64,000 nucleotides of DNA from Dipteris shenzhenensis (lineage: Eukaryota > Polypodiophyta > Polypodiopsida > Gleicheniales). The DNA is taken from the NCBI GenBank assembly GCA_047967505.1, contig CM106540.1; one strand, given 5' to 3'. The notes under the pieces were generated by a model that worked only from the letters and a program-made list of their open reading frames with translations, was not told the origin of the DNA and ran no database searches. The first letter of the stretch is position 1; the number at the start of each line of letters is the position of its first letter. This document shows, in pieces, positions 1 to 10,244 of this stretch. A program made the position numbers and the translations under genes.

Positions 1-503
1 TATGTTTTGGCTAAAAGTGGTCTTACAAGGTTGTAATGCATAATTTTTTAAATCTATAAATCAAAATCATTGCTATATGGTCAAAGCAATCTTTTTGAGC
101 TAAAGTCCAAAGTTATGGAATGTATCTAGGTTTTGAATTCTCTTTTCTTTTATTTTTATCATCAAATAGGCTAAAAATCTATTGTAATAAAAGAATTTGT
201 CATTAAAATGTGCATCCTTATTTTACCACTTCTATATTTAGCTGGAAATGGCTTTGGATATCAAAGGAAATTTTTAGTTTTTCAAATCCTTGAACCAAGA
301 AAACCTTACCCACTTGTAACCAAATGTGAACTTCATAGCCATGTCCACATCCTTTTGAAATATTGTCCTTATACTAATTACATTGCTCTTGTGTCCACCA
401 TGATAGTGGAAGTTAGAGAGGGAGAGAGAGGAGTGCACATGATATAGCTACCTTTACACTATGTTGTATTGAACATGAACATGAATATATACATGAGTAC
501 CCC
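1..503. other. No gene recognised
   Basis: AT-rich sequence with short open frames and no recognisable motif, terminal repeat or codon pattern. Nothing supportable is seen here. Confidence 0.5.
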
Positions 504-524
504 TTAGGGTTAGGGTTAGGGTTT
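504..524 (+). repeat. Short interstitial telomere-like repeat
   Basis: Three consecutive TTAGGG units followed by GTTT. The length is trivial and the unit is six bases, not the usual plant TTTAGGG, so this may be chance or a microsatellite rather than a telomere relic. Confidence 0.45.
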
Positions 525-1133
525 GCCCCCAATGCCCTAGAGGTATGGTGTAATTTACACCATCCTCACCACCGCCTCTTAAATTGCACTGGGTAAGTAG
601 AGGGTGCATGTACAAGATCTTTTTGTGTCTCGTTTGGTGCTTATGATAGCTTCCAAATTTGAAAAGAATCAGAGTAGTGTGTGCATATGTGAGCACAATG
701 ACTATGTAGCGGAAGCATGTACAATGAGTACACTATCAGCTTATGATCCTGTACATATTGTGCATTTTCCCCTCTTAAGTTGTTGGACATCCTTCACCTT
801 TGGGAATGAAACCCAAAAGATGAGCCGAAGGGAAGAGAAAGGAAATGTGCAAAAAGTACAGTCCACCTCTAAGTAGAAAAATTCGAATTAGTGATTTGAA
901 AAATGCGGAAAATTCACACAAATGATTCGAAGAAAGGAAAAAATCGGGCAAAAAAGTGGTGATACGTAACGTTGTTTCCATAAATTGACACGTCATTCAT
1001 TCATATTCATACAAATAGATTTTATTCGTACAAATAGGTATTCATACAAATAACTTATTCGTATGAATAAACCTGTATAAGGATGATTATGTAGCTCTGT
1101 TCCAGTATATAAGCTCATAGTTTGTTGCCAGTT

Positions 1134-1174
1134 TCTCTTATCTCATGCTTGGTTCCCTAGCCGAGCATAAGAGA
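1134..1174. other. Imperfect inverted repeat (hairpin)
   Basis: TCTCTTA and TGCTTGG on the left can pair with CCGAGCA and TAAGAGA on the right, with a five-base bulge and an eight-base loop. A TATA-like TATATAA lies about 25 bases upstream (near 1105). No flanking gene explains either; this could be the edge of a degraded LTR. Confidence 0.35.
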
Positions 1175-1250
1175 TCAAACAAGGAAAAGGAAGAAGAAAG
1201 GTCCTTCAAGGTTGCAAAAGCAATCTAGAAGGTCTGAAATAAGATGGATT

Positions 1251-1505
1251 TTGTTTGTGGGAGATTTAGGATCTCTATTTGAGTTCCTGAGATCTCTTGT
1301 GAGAATTGTGGTTTTGGTCTTTCTTTCTTTGTTTGTGGGAGTTCTAGGTTCTCTTTGTTGAGAGCCTTTGATCTCTTGTGAGAAATATGCTTTGGGTGTT
1401 TTTGTGTCTATGAAATTTGTTTGTGGGAGTTCTGGGATCTCCTTGTTGAGTTCCTTAGATCTCTTGTGAGAAATATGATTTTATTTTGTGTTTGTCTATG
1501 ATGTT
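1251..1505 (+). repeat. Tandem repeat, three copies, about 78-88 bp
   Basis: Units begin at about 1251, 1329 and 1417, each starting TTGTTTGTGGGAG and containing GATCTCTTGTGAGAA about 45 bases later. Spacings of 78 and 88 bp show small indels. No coding potential is evident. Confidence 0.75.
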
Positions 1506-1555
1506 AAAGTGAATTTGTTTCTTCGTGTCTTCATTTAATAAAACACCTAGAGTCT

Positions 1556-2165
1556 CATTCTCACACATTCTTTGAATGACTATTTAATATTCTTTCAATA
1601 GAATGTGAAAGAATCCAAAGAGTTTTAATGGTGTCTATGAATTTAAAGTTTTAAAGGTTATTAGAACACTTGTCTCATTCTTACACTTTCTTTTGAATGA
1701 ATATTTAATATTCTTTCAATAGAATGTGAATGAATAATTTCCAATTTGAGTATATTCTTTGAATAAAAATGAATCCATGTTTCTAAATTTTTATTACTCA
1801 TTCTTACACTTTCTTTTGAATGAATATGTAATATTCTTTCAATAGAATGTGAATAAATTATTTTCAATTTGTGTATATTCTTTGAATAGAAATGAATCCA
1901 TGTCCCTCAATTTTCATTACTCATTCTTACACTTTATTTTGAATGAATATTTAATATTATTTCAATAGAATGTGAATGAATGACTTACACTTTGAGTATA
2001 TTCTTTCAATAGAAATGAATCCATGTCTCTCAATTTTCATTACTCATTCTTACACTTTCTTTTGAATGAATATTTAATATTCTTTTAATGGAATGTGAAT
2101 GAATGATTTACAGTTTGAGTGTATTCTTTCAATAAAAATGGATCCATGTTTGTGAATGAATGAAA
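1556..2165 (+). repeat. Tandem repeat, five copies, about 123 bp
   Basis: Copies start at 1556 (partial), 1676, 1799, 1922 and 2045, so the period is 120-123 bp. Each begins CATTCTTACACTTTC and contains TTCAATAGAATGTGAATGA and a segment encoding 'ATGAATCCATG'. Copies 2 to 5 differ at only a few positions. This is a short satellite-like array; the open frames inside it are a by-product of the periodicity. Confidence 0.85.
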
Positions 2166-2433
2166 TACAATTTGCAAAAAATATTAAAAAATGAATTATC
2201 ATATTCTAGTGAGGATATAATCTAATGTGAATGAAATATAACAACTTGATGAATGAAAGTAATCTTGTTTTTTGATAATGATATTTGACTGAATGACAAT
2301 TAATATATTGTATTCTTGAAAGTGTTTTTAAAAGTATATGTGTTGCTTTTGACAAAATGTGTATTGCCATATGTTTGTATTGCATACACAAATTAATATT
2401 TTTGGATTTTGTTTTTTTTGCAACTTAAAAAGC

Positions 2434-3735
2434 ATGGTGCGCAGCAAGATTTGGCCATATGTGACGGAGATACGAAAAGTGCATGCCTTGGTCTATTTCG
2501 TGCAATGTAAATATTGTGGACACAAGTTCACGGGCGGTTCTACTCGCATCGAAAAACATTTTCTCATAATTGGTAGTGACATTGAAGCTTGCTCATGCAC
2601 TCCGTCTGATGTTATTCCGTTATGCAAATCGTATTTAGAGAAAACGAAAGAAGTGGTTAATTCGACCCTAATAAGGAATTGTCCAAGTCCTAATGTGAGT
2701 GCTGAGGTTGATGAGATTGTTGAAGGAGAAGCACCAATAAATGTGAGGGGTGTATCAATACATGAAGGTGATGTAGATTTGCTAGCAAGTGGGTCGAAGG
2801 TGAGTTTTGATGTGACTAATGTCTGTCAAGTATCTCTGGAGGATGGTTTTCTTCAACAAAAAGATGAACAAAAGCATTTGTAAAAAATGGTATACCATTT
2901 AATGTCATGAGAGATGAGATGTTTCATAATGCCTTGAAGTCATGTGCTAGACCAGGATTTGTTTTTCCTGATTATAATAACATGTGTACATATCATCTTG
3001 ATAGAGTTAAACAAACTGTGGTGCACTACTTGAAAAAAAAGATATTGGATTTTATTCCTACATATGGGTGCACTCTTGCTTTTGATGGATGGACTAACAA
3101 GCAAGCCAGGCTCTGAAAGAATAAAAGAAGGTGTGGAGCCATTTGTGATAGTGTTGAGGATGATCAACGCTGATGCCTTTGTTATGGGTAAAGTGTATTG
3201 GAAGATGTCCAAAACAATACGACAGGTTAAAGAATTCATGTGCTTTGCACCTAGGGAAAAGTGACAAGTGGTATTTTTGGCCGATAATAGATGGAAGCAA
3301 ATGCACACTCCTTTGCATGGACCTGTGTTTGCAATACATCCACAATATCAAATGCATGCTTAAATTTACAGAATCTAGATGTCATAAGTAACTTTTGAGT
3401 GGTTTGTAAGAACTTGCTTCTGGGAGATCAAGGTAAATTGGCCTACCAACAACGAGTGAGGTATACAAAGCGTGAAGGCTCTTTTGGAGATCCCTGGAAT
3501 CTTGATGCTATTAAGATGATGATTGCACCTTCTTGGTGAAAGGAATATGGTGGAGAGACATTGTAGTTGCAACATGTTGCAACTCGTGTGCTCTCTTGCT
3601 GCATCATCGGGTGCATGTGAGCGAAATTGGAGTGCATACAATTTCATTCATTCTAAGAGATGCAATCATTTGAAGCCAGCAAGAGTTGCAAATTTAGTAT
3701 TTTGCTTTGAGACTACGATTGTTGAAAGGGTTTAA
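2434..3735 (+). pseudogene. hAT transposase relic (BED finger, DUF659, dimerisation remnants)
   Basis: Pieces of a plant hAT transposase occur in the right order but in changing frames. A BED zinc finger starts near 2434, with CKYCGHKFTGGSTRI and a downstream His and Cys. A DUF659 start follows near 2890-3110, including ENGIPFNV-like and FDGWT motifs. A 'VEPFVIVLRMINAD...MGKVY' stretch covers 3130-3210. A RW-x-QMHTPLH stretch lies near 3290. The C-terminal dimerisation region (SSGACERNWS...HSKRCNHL) covers 3600-3690. The DDE core between DUF659 and the central region is missing, and there are at least three frameshifts. It cannot encode an active transposase. No flanking terminal inverted repeats were identified. 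Confidence 0.8.
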
Positions 3736-3911
3736 TGTTGCAACTAGGGCAAGCAAAGCCACTGTAATGAGAATTGTTGGACAATGATTGACTACAGAAT
3801 TAGTTGCCGAGGGTGTATTTAGCAAAGACGAAGACGAGCTTGAGCTACTCAATGACAGCAGTGAAGTCGAAGAGATAGGCAATATTGTACGTGTGTTAAA
3901 TGCATATAGAG

Positions 3912-4132
3912 TGTTGTATGTTACACGAGGGAATGGATAGGAGAATATGATAGGTGATGGAAGAGCCATATGCCCATATCCATCTCATCTCATTTTGTAC
4001 TTGGAAGTGGTGGATGAAGCTCTAAATATGTAGGATGGTATGTTGTATGTGAGGGGATGGATGGGAGAATATGTCAAGCGATGGAAGAGTGCATATGCTC
4101 GTATCCATCTCGTCTCATTTTGTACTTGAAAG
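3912..4132 (+). repeat. Direct repeat, two copies of about 95 bp
   Basis: Copy 1 (3912-4007) and copy 2 (4041-4132) share TGTTGTATGT, GGGAATGGAT/GGGGATGGAT, GAGAATATG and a common ending CATTTTGTACTTG. The period is about 129 bp. They lie just 3' of the hAT relic and may be part of that element's subterminal region. Confidence 0.7.
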
Positions 4133-4441
4133 CTAGAACCTTATGGCCACGAGTTATGTTGTTGTGTTGTAATTATTCAGATTGTGGATGATTTGGTATA
4201 CATAATAGCTAGAGCCAACCTTGTGACTTGCAAATACTTTCAAGGAAACATCGAAGGAAAATCAAGAAAAAGGGGAGAACAATCGAAGTTTATATTTTCA
4301 AGTTGCAAGGGTTGATCTAGCTATCATGTGCACTAATTCACATCAATATATTTCAACATTTCTGCATTAACTTTACAAGTCCATCTAATCCATTGAAACC
4401 ACTTAAATGACTTATACCACTTAGTCCGCTTGAACTAGGGG

Positions 4442-5410
4442 ACGAGCATTTTCTGAGCAAGATCTTCTGAGCGTCCGAGTGAAGGAAAAAAAAAGCTTCC
4501 AACTATGCAAAAATATGGCAAAAATGGATCGGAAGTAAACATAGTTTCACTTATAAATATGCAAAGTATTATAGCAACACCTATTTTATACACGAATCTT
4601 TACATGAATCTTTGGGAATGGTGAGAACAGAATGGGATGGCTTTTGAAGAAACCCACATGTAGAGTAGACTTCTCCATGAAAATTCCCTTATGATCCTTC
4701 TTACAACTTTTACTTAATAGGGGGTGACATTGAAAAATCTCTCTCAACCTATCTTCATGAAAGGGCTTCTCCAAATAAAAGTCATTAAGGCAAGCCATCA
4801 AGGTAGTTTCGCTAGCGAAACCCCTTTGAAGTAGTCTTCCAAGGTAGTTTCGCTGGCGAAACTACCTTGGATAGCACTTTTAAAAGTGACATAACTTTCA
4901 CATCCAATGTCCAAATATAGTCATTCAGCCACTCAAATTGATCGGAAAACCCCATTTGAGCACATCTATGGAGTTATATTTTGGAAAATATTGCATATAT
5001 AGTATTAAATATTACATGTATTTTATGAAAGTGATATTGAAGCCCAAGTTAATACTTGTTTATAGTAATTTAAACTTCTTTAAAAACATGTCCATAAATA
5101 TCTTGTTATTAATACTATAAAAAAGATATTGCCATATGATATAAATGTGTTTAATAAGTAATTATTTATGTATAATATTATTACATTGAGAGTGATTATG
5201 AGGGATGTTTCTTAAAGGAATTATTTTTCAACACTTTAACAAGGGTACAAATGGATGTCTATGAATAAGCAGTTTATGTTATGTAAAAATGAATGAGTGA
5301 CTAGTCTGTATAAAATAAAAGTGAAAATACCATGTTTCCTAAAGAAATACTATTTTTTAAATCTCTTGAAAAACACGCTCAGATAAACTTGCTCATAGGT
5401 TTTTGCTCGT
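4442..5410. mobile_element. Possible non-autonomous DNA element with degenerate 35-bp TIRs
   Basis: The left end reads ACGAGCA, then TGAGCAAG, then CTGAGCGT (4442-4475). The right end, read on the other strand from 5410, gives ACGAGCA, TGAGCAAG and CTGAGCGT in the same order with similar spacing. Both flanks are CCACTTAA-type repeat sequence with a shared CTTGAACTAG, as expected for insertion into one repeat tract. No clean target duplication was found and there is no transposase. The 969-bp interior holds the palindromic block at 4799-4870. Confidence 0.5.
4799..4870. repeat. Duplicated palindrome GGTAGTTTCGC
   Basis: The 32-base stretch 4839-4870 is a near-perfect palindrome: CCAAGGTAGTTTCGC, two central bases, then its reverse complement. 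A second, slightly decayed copy lies at 4799-4825. The two copies form four arms of the same 11-mer. Function is unknown; it lies inside the putative TIR element. Confidence 0.75.
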
Positions 5411-5414
5411 AAAA

Positions 5415-5860
5415 TTGACGCATCCAACTAAACCACGTAGACCACTTGAACTAGTTAAACCACATAGCTCACTTAGACCACTTAAACCACTTAATCCACT
5501 TAAACCACTTCATTCACTTATACCACTTAAACCACCCTATCCACTTAACCCACTTATACCACTTAAACTACTTCATTCACTTATATCACTTAAACCACTT
5601 AATTCACATTAAATTCTACAGTTATCCACATTATGCATTTAATCCACATTAAATTTTACATTAGCTCCACTTAGTCCACGTAATTGACATTAACTCACTT
5701 AACATTACATTAGCTCCACTTAGTCCACTTAATTCACATTAACTCACTTAACATTACATTAGCTCCACTTAGTTCACTTAATTCACATTAAATCACTTAA
5801 CCCACTTACTCCACTTAAACCACGAAAATAATTCCAACCACTTAATCCACATCAATCCAC
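5415..5860 (+). repeat. CCACTTAA-type minisatellite and 64-bp sub-repeat
   Basis: The first half (about 5430-5610) is made of degenerate 9-12-base units around CCACTTAA. From about 5640 to 5820 a longer unit of about 64 bp, containing ACATTAGCTCCACTTAG, recurs three times. The 69-codon Pro/Leu-rich open frame over the first half is an artefact of the repeat. Confidence 0.75.
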
Positions 5861-5981
5861 ATCATGCACTTAATCCAAATCATTATATTTGAAGAAGAAT
5901 ATTATAAAGTTATGTATGAAGTTTACATAATTATGCACTAGTTGCCACGTTTGCCATTCCCTGAGTGCTTGGTCCTACAAC

Positions 5982-6637
5982 CTACAAATCTATATCGGTG
6001 AGGTCCTCAAAATCAAATGTGTCAATATCTACAGCGGCATCCAAGTCTCCAAAAGTATGTCTGTAGTGTGCAATCTCAGCTTCCAACGAGTGTACGTGTG
6101 CTTGTTGCAAGTCCTCGATCTCTTTGGCTTGAGTTGCAAGATGAGCTTGTAACTCCTTAGCATTAACACCATGCCGAGTCAACAAGGTCACTATGTACCT
6201 AGGGAGTTAGCATGCGAGGCCTCAGAGACATGGGCTCTCGGTTCTCTATTCTTGCTCACTTGCACTCTGCAGGACGTCCCTTTCTTGTTCCTAATAATTG
6301 ATGCTTGTCGTTTTAATCCACACGTCGATGCAAGATGTTGCGGACATAAACCTGCTGAATGAAGAACATGGGTATCTATTGGTTGTTGGGGATGCTCACT
6401 TCCACCTCTATGAATCGCTAGAGAAGGATGTGGGCAAGGGTTTTGTGCCACAAGTCTGACAACTTGGGCTGTTCTAGCATTTTTGGATCGAAGAAACAAG
6501 GTGTTTCTTATGAACTCTAATGGACAAAGCCTTTGTACTTGCCGAAGAGAGATCGGGTCACCTTGCATGGTGTCGTCGTCCACTAGACCAGTGGCAAAAA
6601 TACCAAGTCCCTCCCTTCCCAACATCTCTCTTTGCAC
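5982..6637 (-). pseudogene. Unidentified minus-strand coding-like sequence
   Basis: Two open frames abut at 6191 on the minus strand. The upstream one (148 codons) is basic and Cys/His-scattered. The downstream one (69 codons, ending at 5982) is predicted to be largely helical, with regularly spaced Ala/Gln/Leu and an acidic tail rich in Asp. A frameshift at the junction would link them, and the downstream frame reads a little way upstream past its GTG. I do not recognise the family. The coiled-coil-like, acidic C-terminus resembles the tails of some plant transposon-associated proteins, which is only an impression. It lies between repeats and a Gypsy relic, so a transposon origin is likely. 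Confidence 0.3.
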
Positions 6638-7148
6638 CTACAATATAGCTTGAGCCTCGACATGATTTAGCAGCGGGTCTGCTAAATCAACCTCTTGATG
6701 CACAAAAGCGGCTTCTAGACCCTCATGAAGTGGAGGTTCCTCTGGTTGGGGAGGATCCTATGGGAGAACGTTCTCTATGTTCTCTCTCTCCATGCTCATA
6801 TTAACCTTAAAAATGACAACAAGATAGAATTATTTTATAACACTTAACAATATTAAACAATTAAATTCAACGTGGATACTTATTGCATCATTCACTTATA
6901 CAATCAATATTTAAACATTAATTATTGCATCATATATCATCTCATTTTAAACATATAAACTTGAATGATGGAGTGGCGACTTGGATGATATACAAATATT
7001 CATGTTCGGAAATTCATATTACAAATTGTCCATGAAAGACTCAGTCATTTGATGGTCTAACCTTAGGAGAAATATAAAAAACCCCACAAAAATCAACAGT
7101 GCTTGGATGTCTGTTCATTTGTGCTAACTTTCCCTGAACCACAAATTA
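6638..7148. other. Intergenic, AT-rich
   Basis: A C/T-rich patch at 6715-6800 and AT-rich sequence beyond 6800. No motif or repeat that I can support. Confidence 0.4.
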
Positions 7149-7442
7149 TCATAGATGCCCAATTAGTGCTTCTGCGGGTCCAGTACTCGTCAATGGTGCA
7201 CAAATGTCTATGATCTTCAAGATGTGATGAGACATAGCATACACATCTTGTGCAATGTCTAAAGGTGGGGGATTGGTGCACAGGCACTCTGGAGCAATGT
7301 GGCAAAATCTTGCGATGGAACTCCGCATAGTGTTAGGGTTGTCACTGGGTAATGCTAGATAGTGCTTGCTAGTGCTTGTCGATGTCATCATTTCCCAATC
7401 ACAAATGCCTAGATACACTTCCTCGAATGACTTGTATCTCAT
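7149..7442 (-). CDS. Unidentified 97-codon ORF, probable fragment
   Basis: A minus-strand frame with no recognisable domain. Its 5' end overlaps the truncated 3' end of the neighbouring Gypsy pol relic, so its first residues are read from a junction. It may belong with the unidentified minus-strand frames at 5982-6637. There is no independent evidence of expression or conservation. Confidence 0.2.
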   Translation of the reverse strand: MRYKSFEEVYLGICDWEMMTSTSTSKHYLALPSDNPNTMRSSIARFCHIAPECLCTNPPPLDIAQDVYAMSHHILKIIDICAPLTSTGPAEALIGHL

Positions 7443-8980
7443 GTGGCATCACACATCTCCTTAAAACTTGGTCCTTGCCCATCTTGTATAGTTGTCCTGC
7501 AATGAGTTGATAGGGTGTAGCTTTTAGAATTAGTTTCCTAGCATCCACTGCTTTCATTTCAGGGGGTGTTCTTCCTGCCATTAAGTACCCAATGATGTCT
7601 ACACACCAATCAGGGACAACATCTATTTGAAATAATGTGGCATCTGGTAGGTCATCTTCTATTCCTTCTGGATCTTCTCCTGTCCTCAATCGTGACATGT
7701 GATCGGCAATGAAGTGTTGAGCTCATTTTCTTACCATGATTTTGAAATTGAATTCTTGTATTAGTAGAAGCCATCAAGTGATCCGACTTGTGGTACATGG
7801 CCAATTCACAAGATATAATAAGGCTTGATGATCTGTGTAGAAGATAAAGTCAGTAGCTAATAGATAGTGTCGAAATTTCTTCACGCTGTAGATCATTGCC
7901 AAGGCTTCTGTTTCTATTGTGGTGTAATTCACCTCCGGATCATTTAGCTGTCTGCTTGTAAAGTATAATGGGTAGTCTTTGTTGTGTTTCCCAGGTTGAC
8001 ATAACACACTCCCTATTGCATAATTGGAACCATCAGTATGTACATGAAAGTCTATGTCCCAATTTGGTGCCATTAGAATAGGGGCTATGATTAATCTCCA
8101 ATCGAGGGCTTTGAATGCTTGTTCACATTTGTATGTCCAGATGAAGTTGACTAGAGTCTTATATAGGGGCCTTGCAATCATGGCATACCTCAGTACAAAT
8201 CTTCTATAGTATCTGGCATGTCCCATGAAGACTTGGATTCCCTTGGCATTTAGTGGGGGGGGAAGTTCCATGATGATCTTTATTTTTTCCATGTCAATTG
8301 CAATCCCATGTCGAGAGACCATGTGTCCCAAGACTACTTCGTGTGTGACCAAGAATTGGCATTTTAGAGGATTCAAGGAGATTCCATACTCCTTGTATTT
8401 TTTAAGGACTTCTTCAAGGATTTTCAAGTGATTCTTTTTTTTTGAGTGTACGCATAAGTCGTTGAGGAAGACTTGTAGGAACTTGTTGAGAAATTTCTTT
8501 AAGGCAATGTATATTACCCTTTTAAAAGTAGATGGTGCATTGCATAAGCTGAATGGCATGACTCTGTATGCAAAAATGCCCCATTCTATTAGCAAACATT
8601 GTCTTTGCCTGATCTTGAGGTGCGATTTGTACTTGGCTATACCCGCTGAACCCATCCAAGAAGCTATACACTTCAAATCCTGCTACCTTTTCCAAAACTG
8701 TTTCAGTCAATGGTAGGGGATAATGATCTTTGATTGTTGTTGCATTGACGTCCTTGAGATTCACACATATTCTAAGCTTCTTGTTTTTCTTAGGAACAAT
8801 CACAATTGGTGACACCCAATCAGTATGTTGTTGCACCAGGACTACTGGAGCAAGATTGGGAGCCAATGGATATTGCGGAGGATTGGGATTCCTCATTAGT
8901 TGAGGCACTTGTGTTCTCATCAGGAGTGGGTTGAGACATGGCACTTGTGCATTAGGTGCTAGTGCCGGTTGTCTATACAC
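7399..8980 (-). pseudogene. Ty3/Gypsy pol relic: RT, RNase H, integrase N-terminus
   Basis: On the minus strand, reading from 8980 down, a proline-rich lead is followed by RT with WVSPIVIVPKK (about 8810), LDGFSGYSQ, and MPFSLCNAPSTF (about 8560). The catalytic box at about 8470 reads FLND where FxDD is expected. The RT connection follows with RYYRRF. RNase H has HTDGSN and TIETEALA and ends YTDHQALLYL (about 7800). Two stops and a frame change precede the linker (ADHMSRL near 7700) and the start of the integrase zinc region (about 7450), where homology ends abruptly. A frameshift near 8600 splits the RT. The catalytic Asp-to-Asn change, stops and missing integrase core show it is inactive. 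No LTR was matched to it. Confidence 0.9.
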
Positions 8981-9529
8981 TAGGATTGGCGGCTATCGGT
9001 ATTGTTGGGGCTGGGGTTGTGCTACCCTCATATTGTAGAAACAAGTCACTTATATACAAATATGGCCTTATAATACCGTATTAGGAAAAATATGAAAATC
9101 CCAAGTCCCACTTTTTTTTGCACTAACAATTTTGGAGTCTAAAAAAGAGGAATTTTGAAACAAACATGCATGGCATGAATTTGTGAAAAACATGAATTTG
9201 TTGAAAGCATGAATTCTGAAATGAACATGCATGGCCTTAATTTTGAAACAAGCATTCATGATTAAAGTTAGTATAATCATTAGGTACAACATATTACCAA
9301 AAGTCAATGGAATATTTGGCTCCAAATCTTTTTTTAGTGTGCAAATTGCATTGTAGATATTGCCTACATGCTTGGAGATTTGTCTTCAATCCTATATCAT
9401 TGTATTTATATTGAATTTTTGTTGACTTTGTGCCAACATGGACTTAGGTAGAACAAAATGTGTGTGGAGTAGTAGAAAAGCTCCGCTTGTACTTGCATAA
9501 TAAGGCTAGAAATAATCCCTCTTAGAAAT
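8981..9529. other. Intergenic with short ATG/CATGAATT-rich repeats
   Basis: Between 9165 and 9260 the words CATGAATT, GAACATGCATGGC and AATTTTGAAAC recur irregularly. No gene recognised. Confidence 0.4.
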
Positions 9530-10095
9530 CCAATTTGCATGTTCTACATGCAAGTTCTACATACAACTCCTACATGCAAGTTCTACATATGACTTGTACA
9601 TGCAAGTTCTACATGCAAGTTCTACATACGACTTCTACATGCAACTTCTATATGCGAGTTCTACATGTAGAAAGAGAGTGTGTTACAACTTGTATATGCG
9701 AGTTCTACATGTAGAAAGAGAATGTGTTACAACTTCTATATGCGAGTTCTACATGTAGAAAGAGAATGTGTTACAACTTCTACATGTAGAGAGAGAATGT
9801 GTTACAATTGCTACATGCAAAGAGAGAAGCTCTCCAACTTGTAGAAAGAGAATGTGTTACAACATCTACATACGACTTCTACATGCAACTTCTATATGCG
9901 AGTTCTACAGAAAGAGAATGTGTTACAACTTCTATATGCGAGTTCTACATGTAGAAAGAGAATTTGTTACAACTTCTATATGCGAGTTCTACATGTAGAA
10001 AGAGAATGTGTTACAACTTCTACATACGACTTCTACATGTAGAGAGAGAATGTGTTACAATTCCTACATGTAGAGAGAGAAGCTCTCCAACTTGT
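9530..10095 (+). repeat. Tandem array built on TTCTACATG units
   Basis: The left part (9540-9660) is a 13-16-base motif of TTCTACATGCAAG variants. The right part (9655-10095) is a higher-order unit of about 48-56 bp: GAGTTCTACATGTAGAAAGAGAATGTGTTACAACTTC, with TCTACATGTAGA itself palindromic. At least eight higher-order units are present. A TATA-like TATAAATA follows at about 10097, so the array may lie in the upstream region of a former LTR promoter. The open frames across it are artefacts. Confidence 0.85.
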
Positions 10096-10244
10096 ATAAA
10101 TACCCCATAATGGAATGCATCCCACACTCTTTGGGCATTGTGTTGAGTTCTACTTTGGTATTCCAAGCAATTGTCTCAAGTGTCCATGCTTCCTTGCACT
10201 CCACATCCAAAAGCATGTCCTAACCTTGCAACCCCTCCTCCCCT

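Noticed and set aside
1556-2165. Open frames inside the 123-bp array as a repeat protein
   Set aside because: Frames arise from the repeat period and carry no conserved codon pattern between copies.
5403-5612. Proline/leucine-rich 69-codon ORF
   Set aside because: It is a direct translation of the CCACTTAA minisatellite.
9530-10095. Regular repeats resembling a CRISPR array
   Set aside because: Units are contiguous and degenerate, with no unique spacers, and the genome is eukaryotic.
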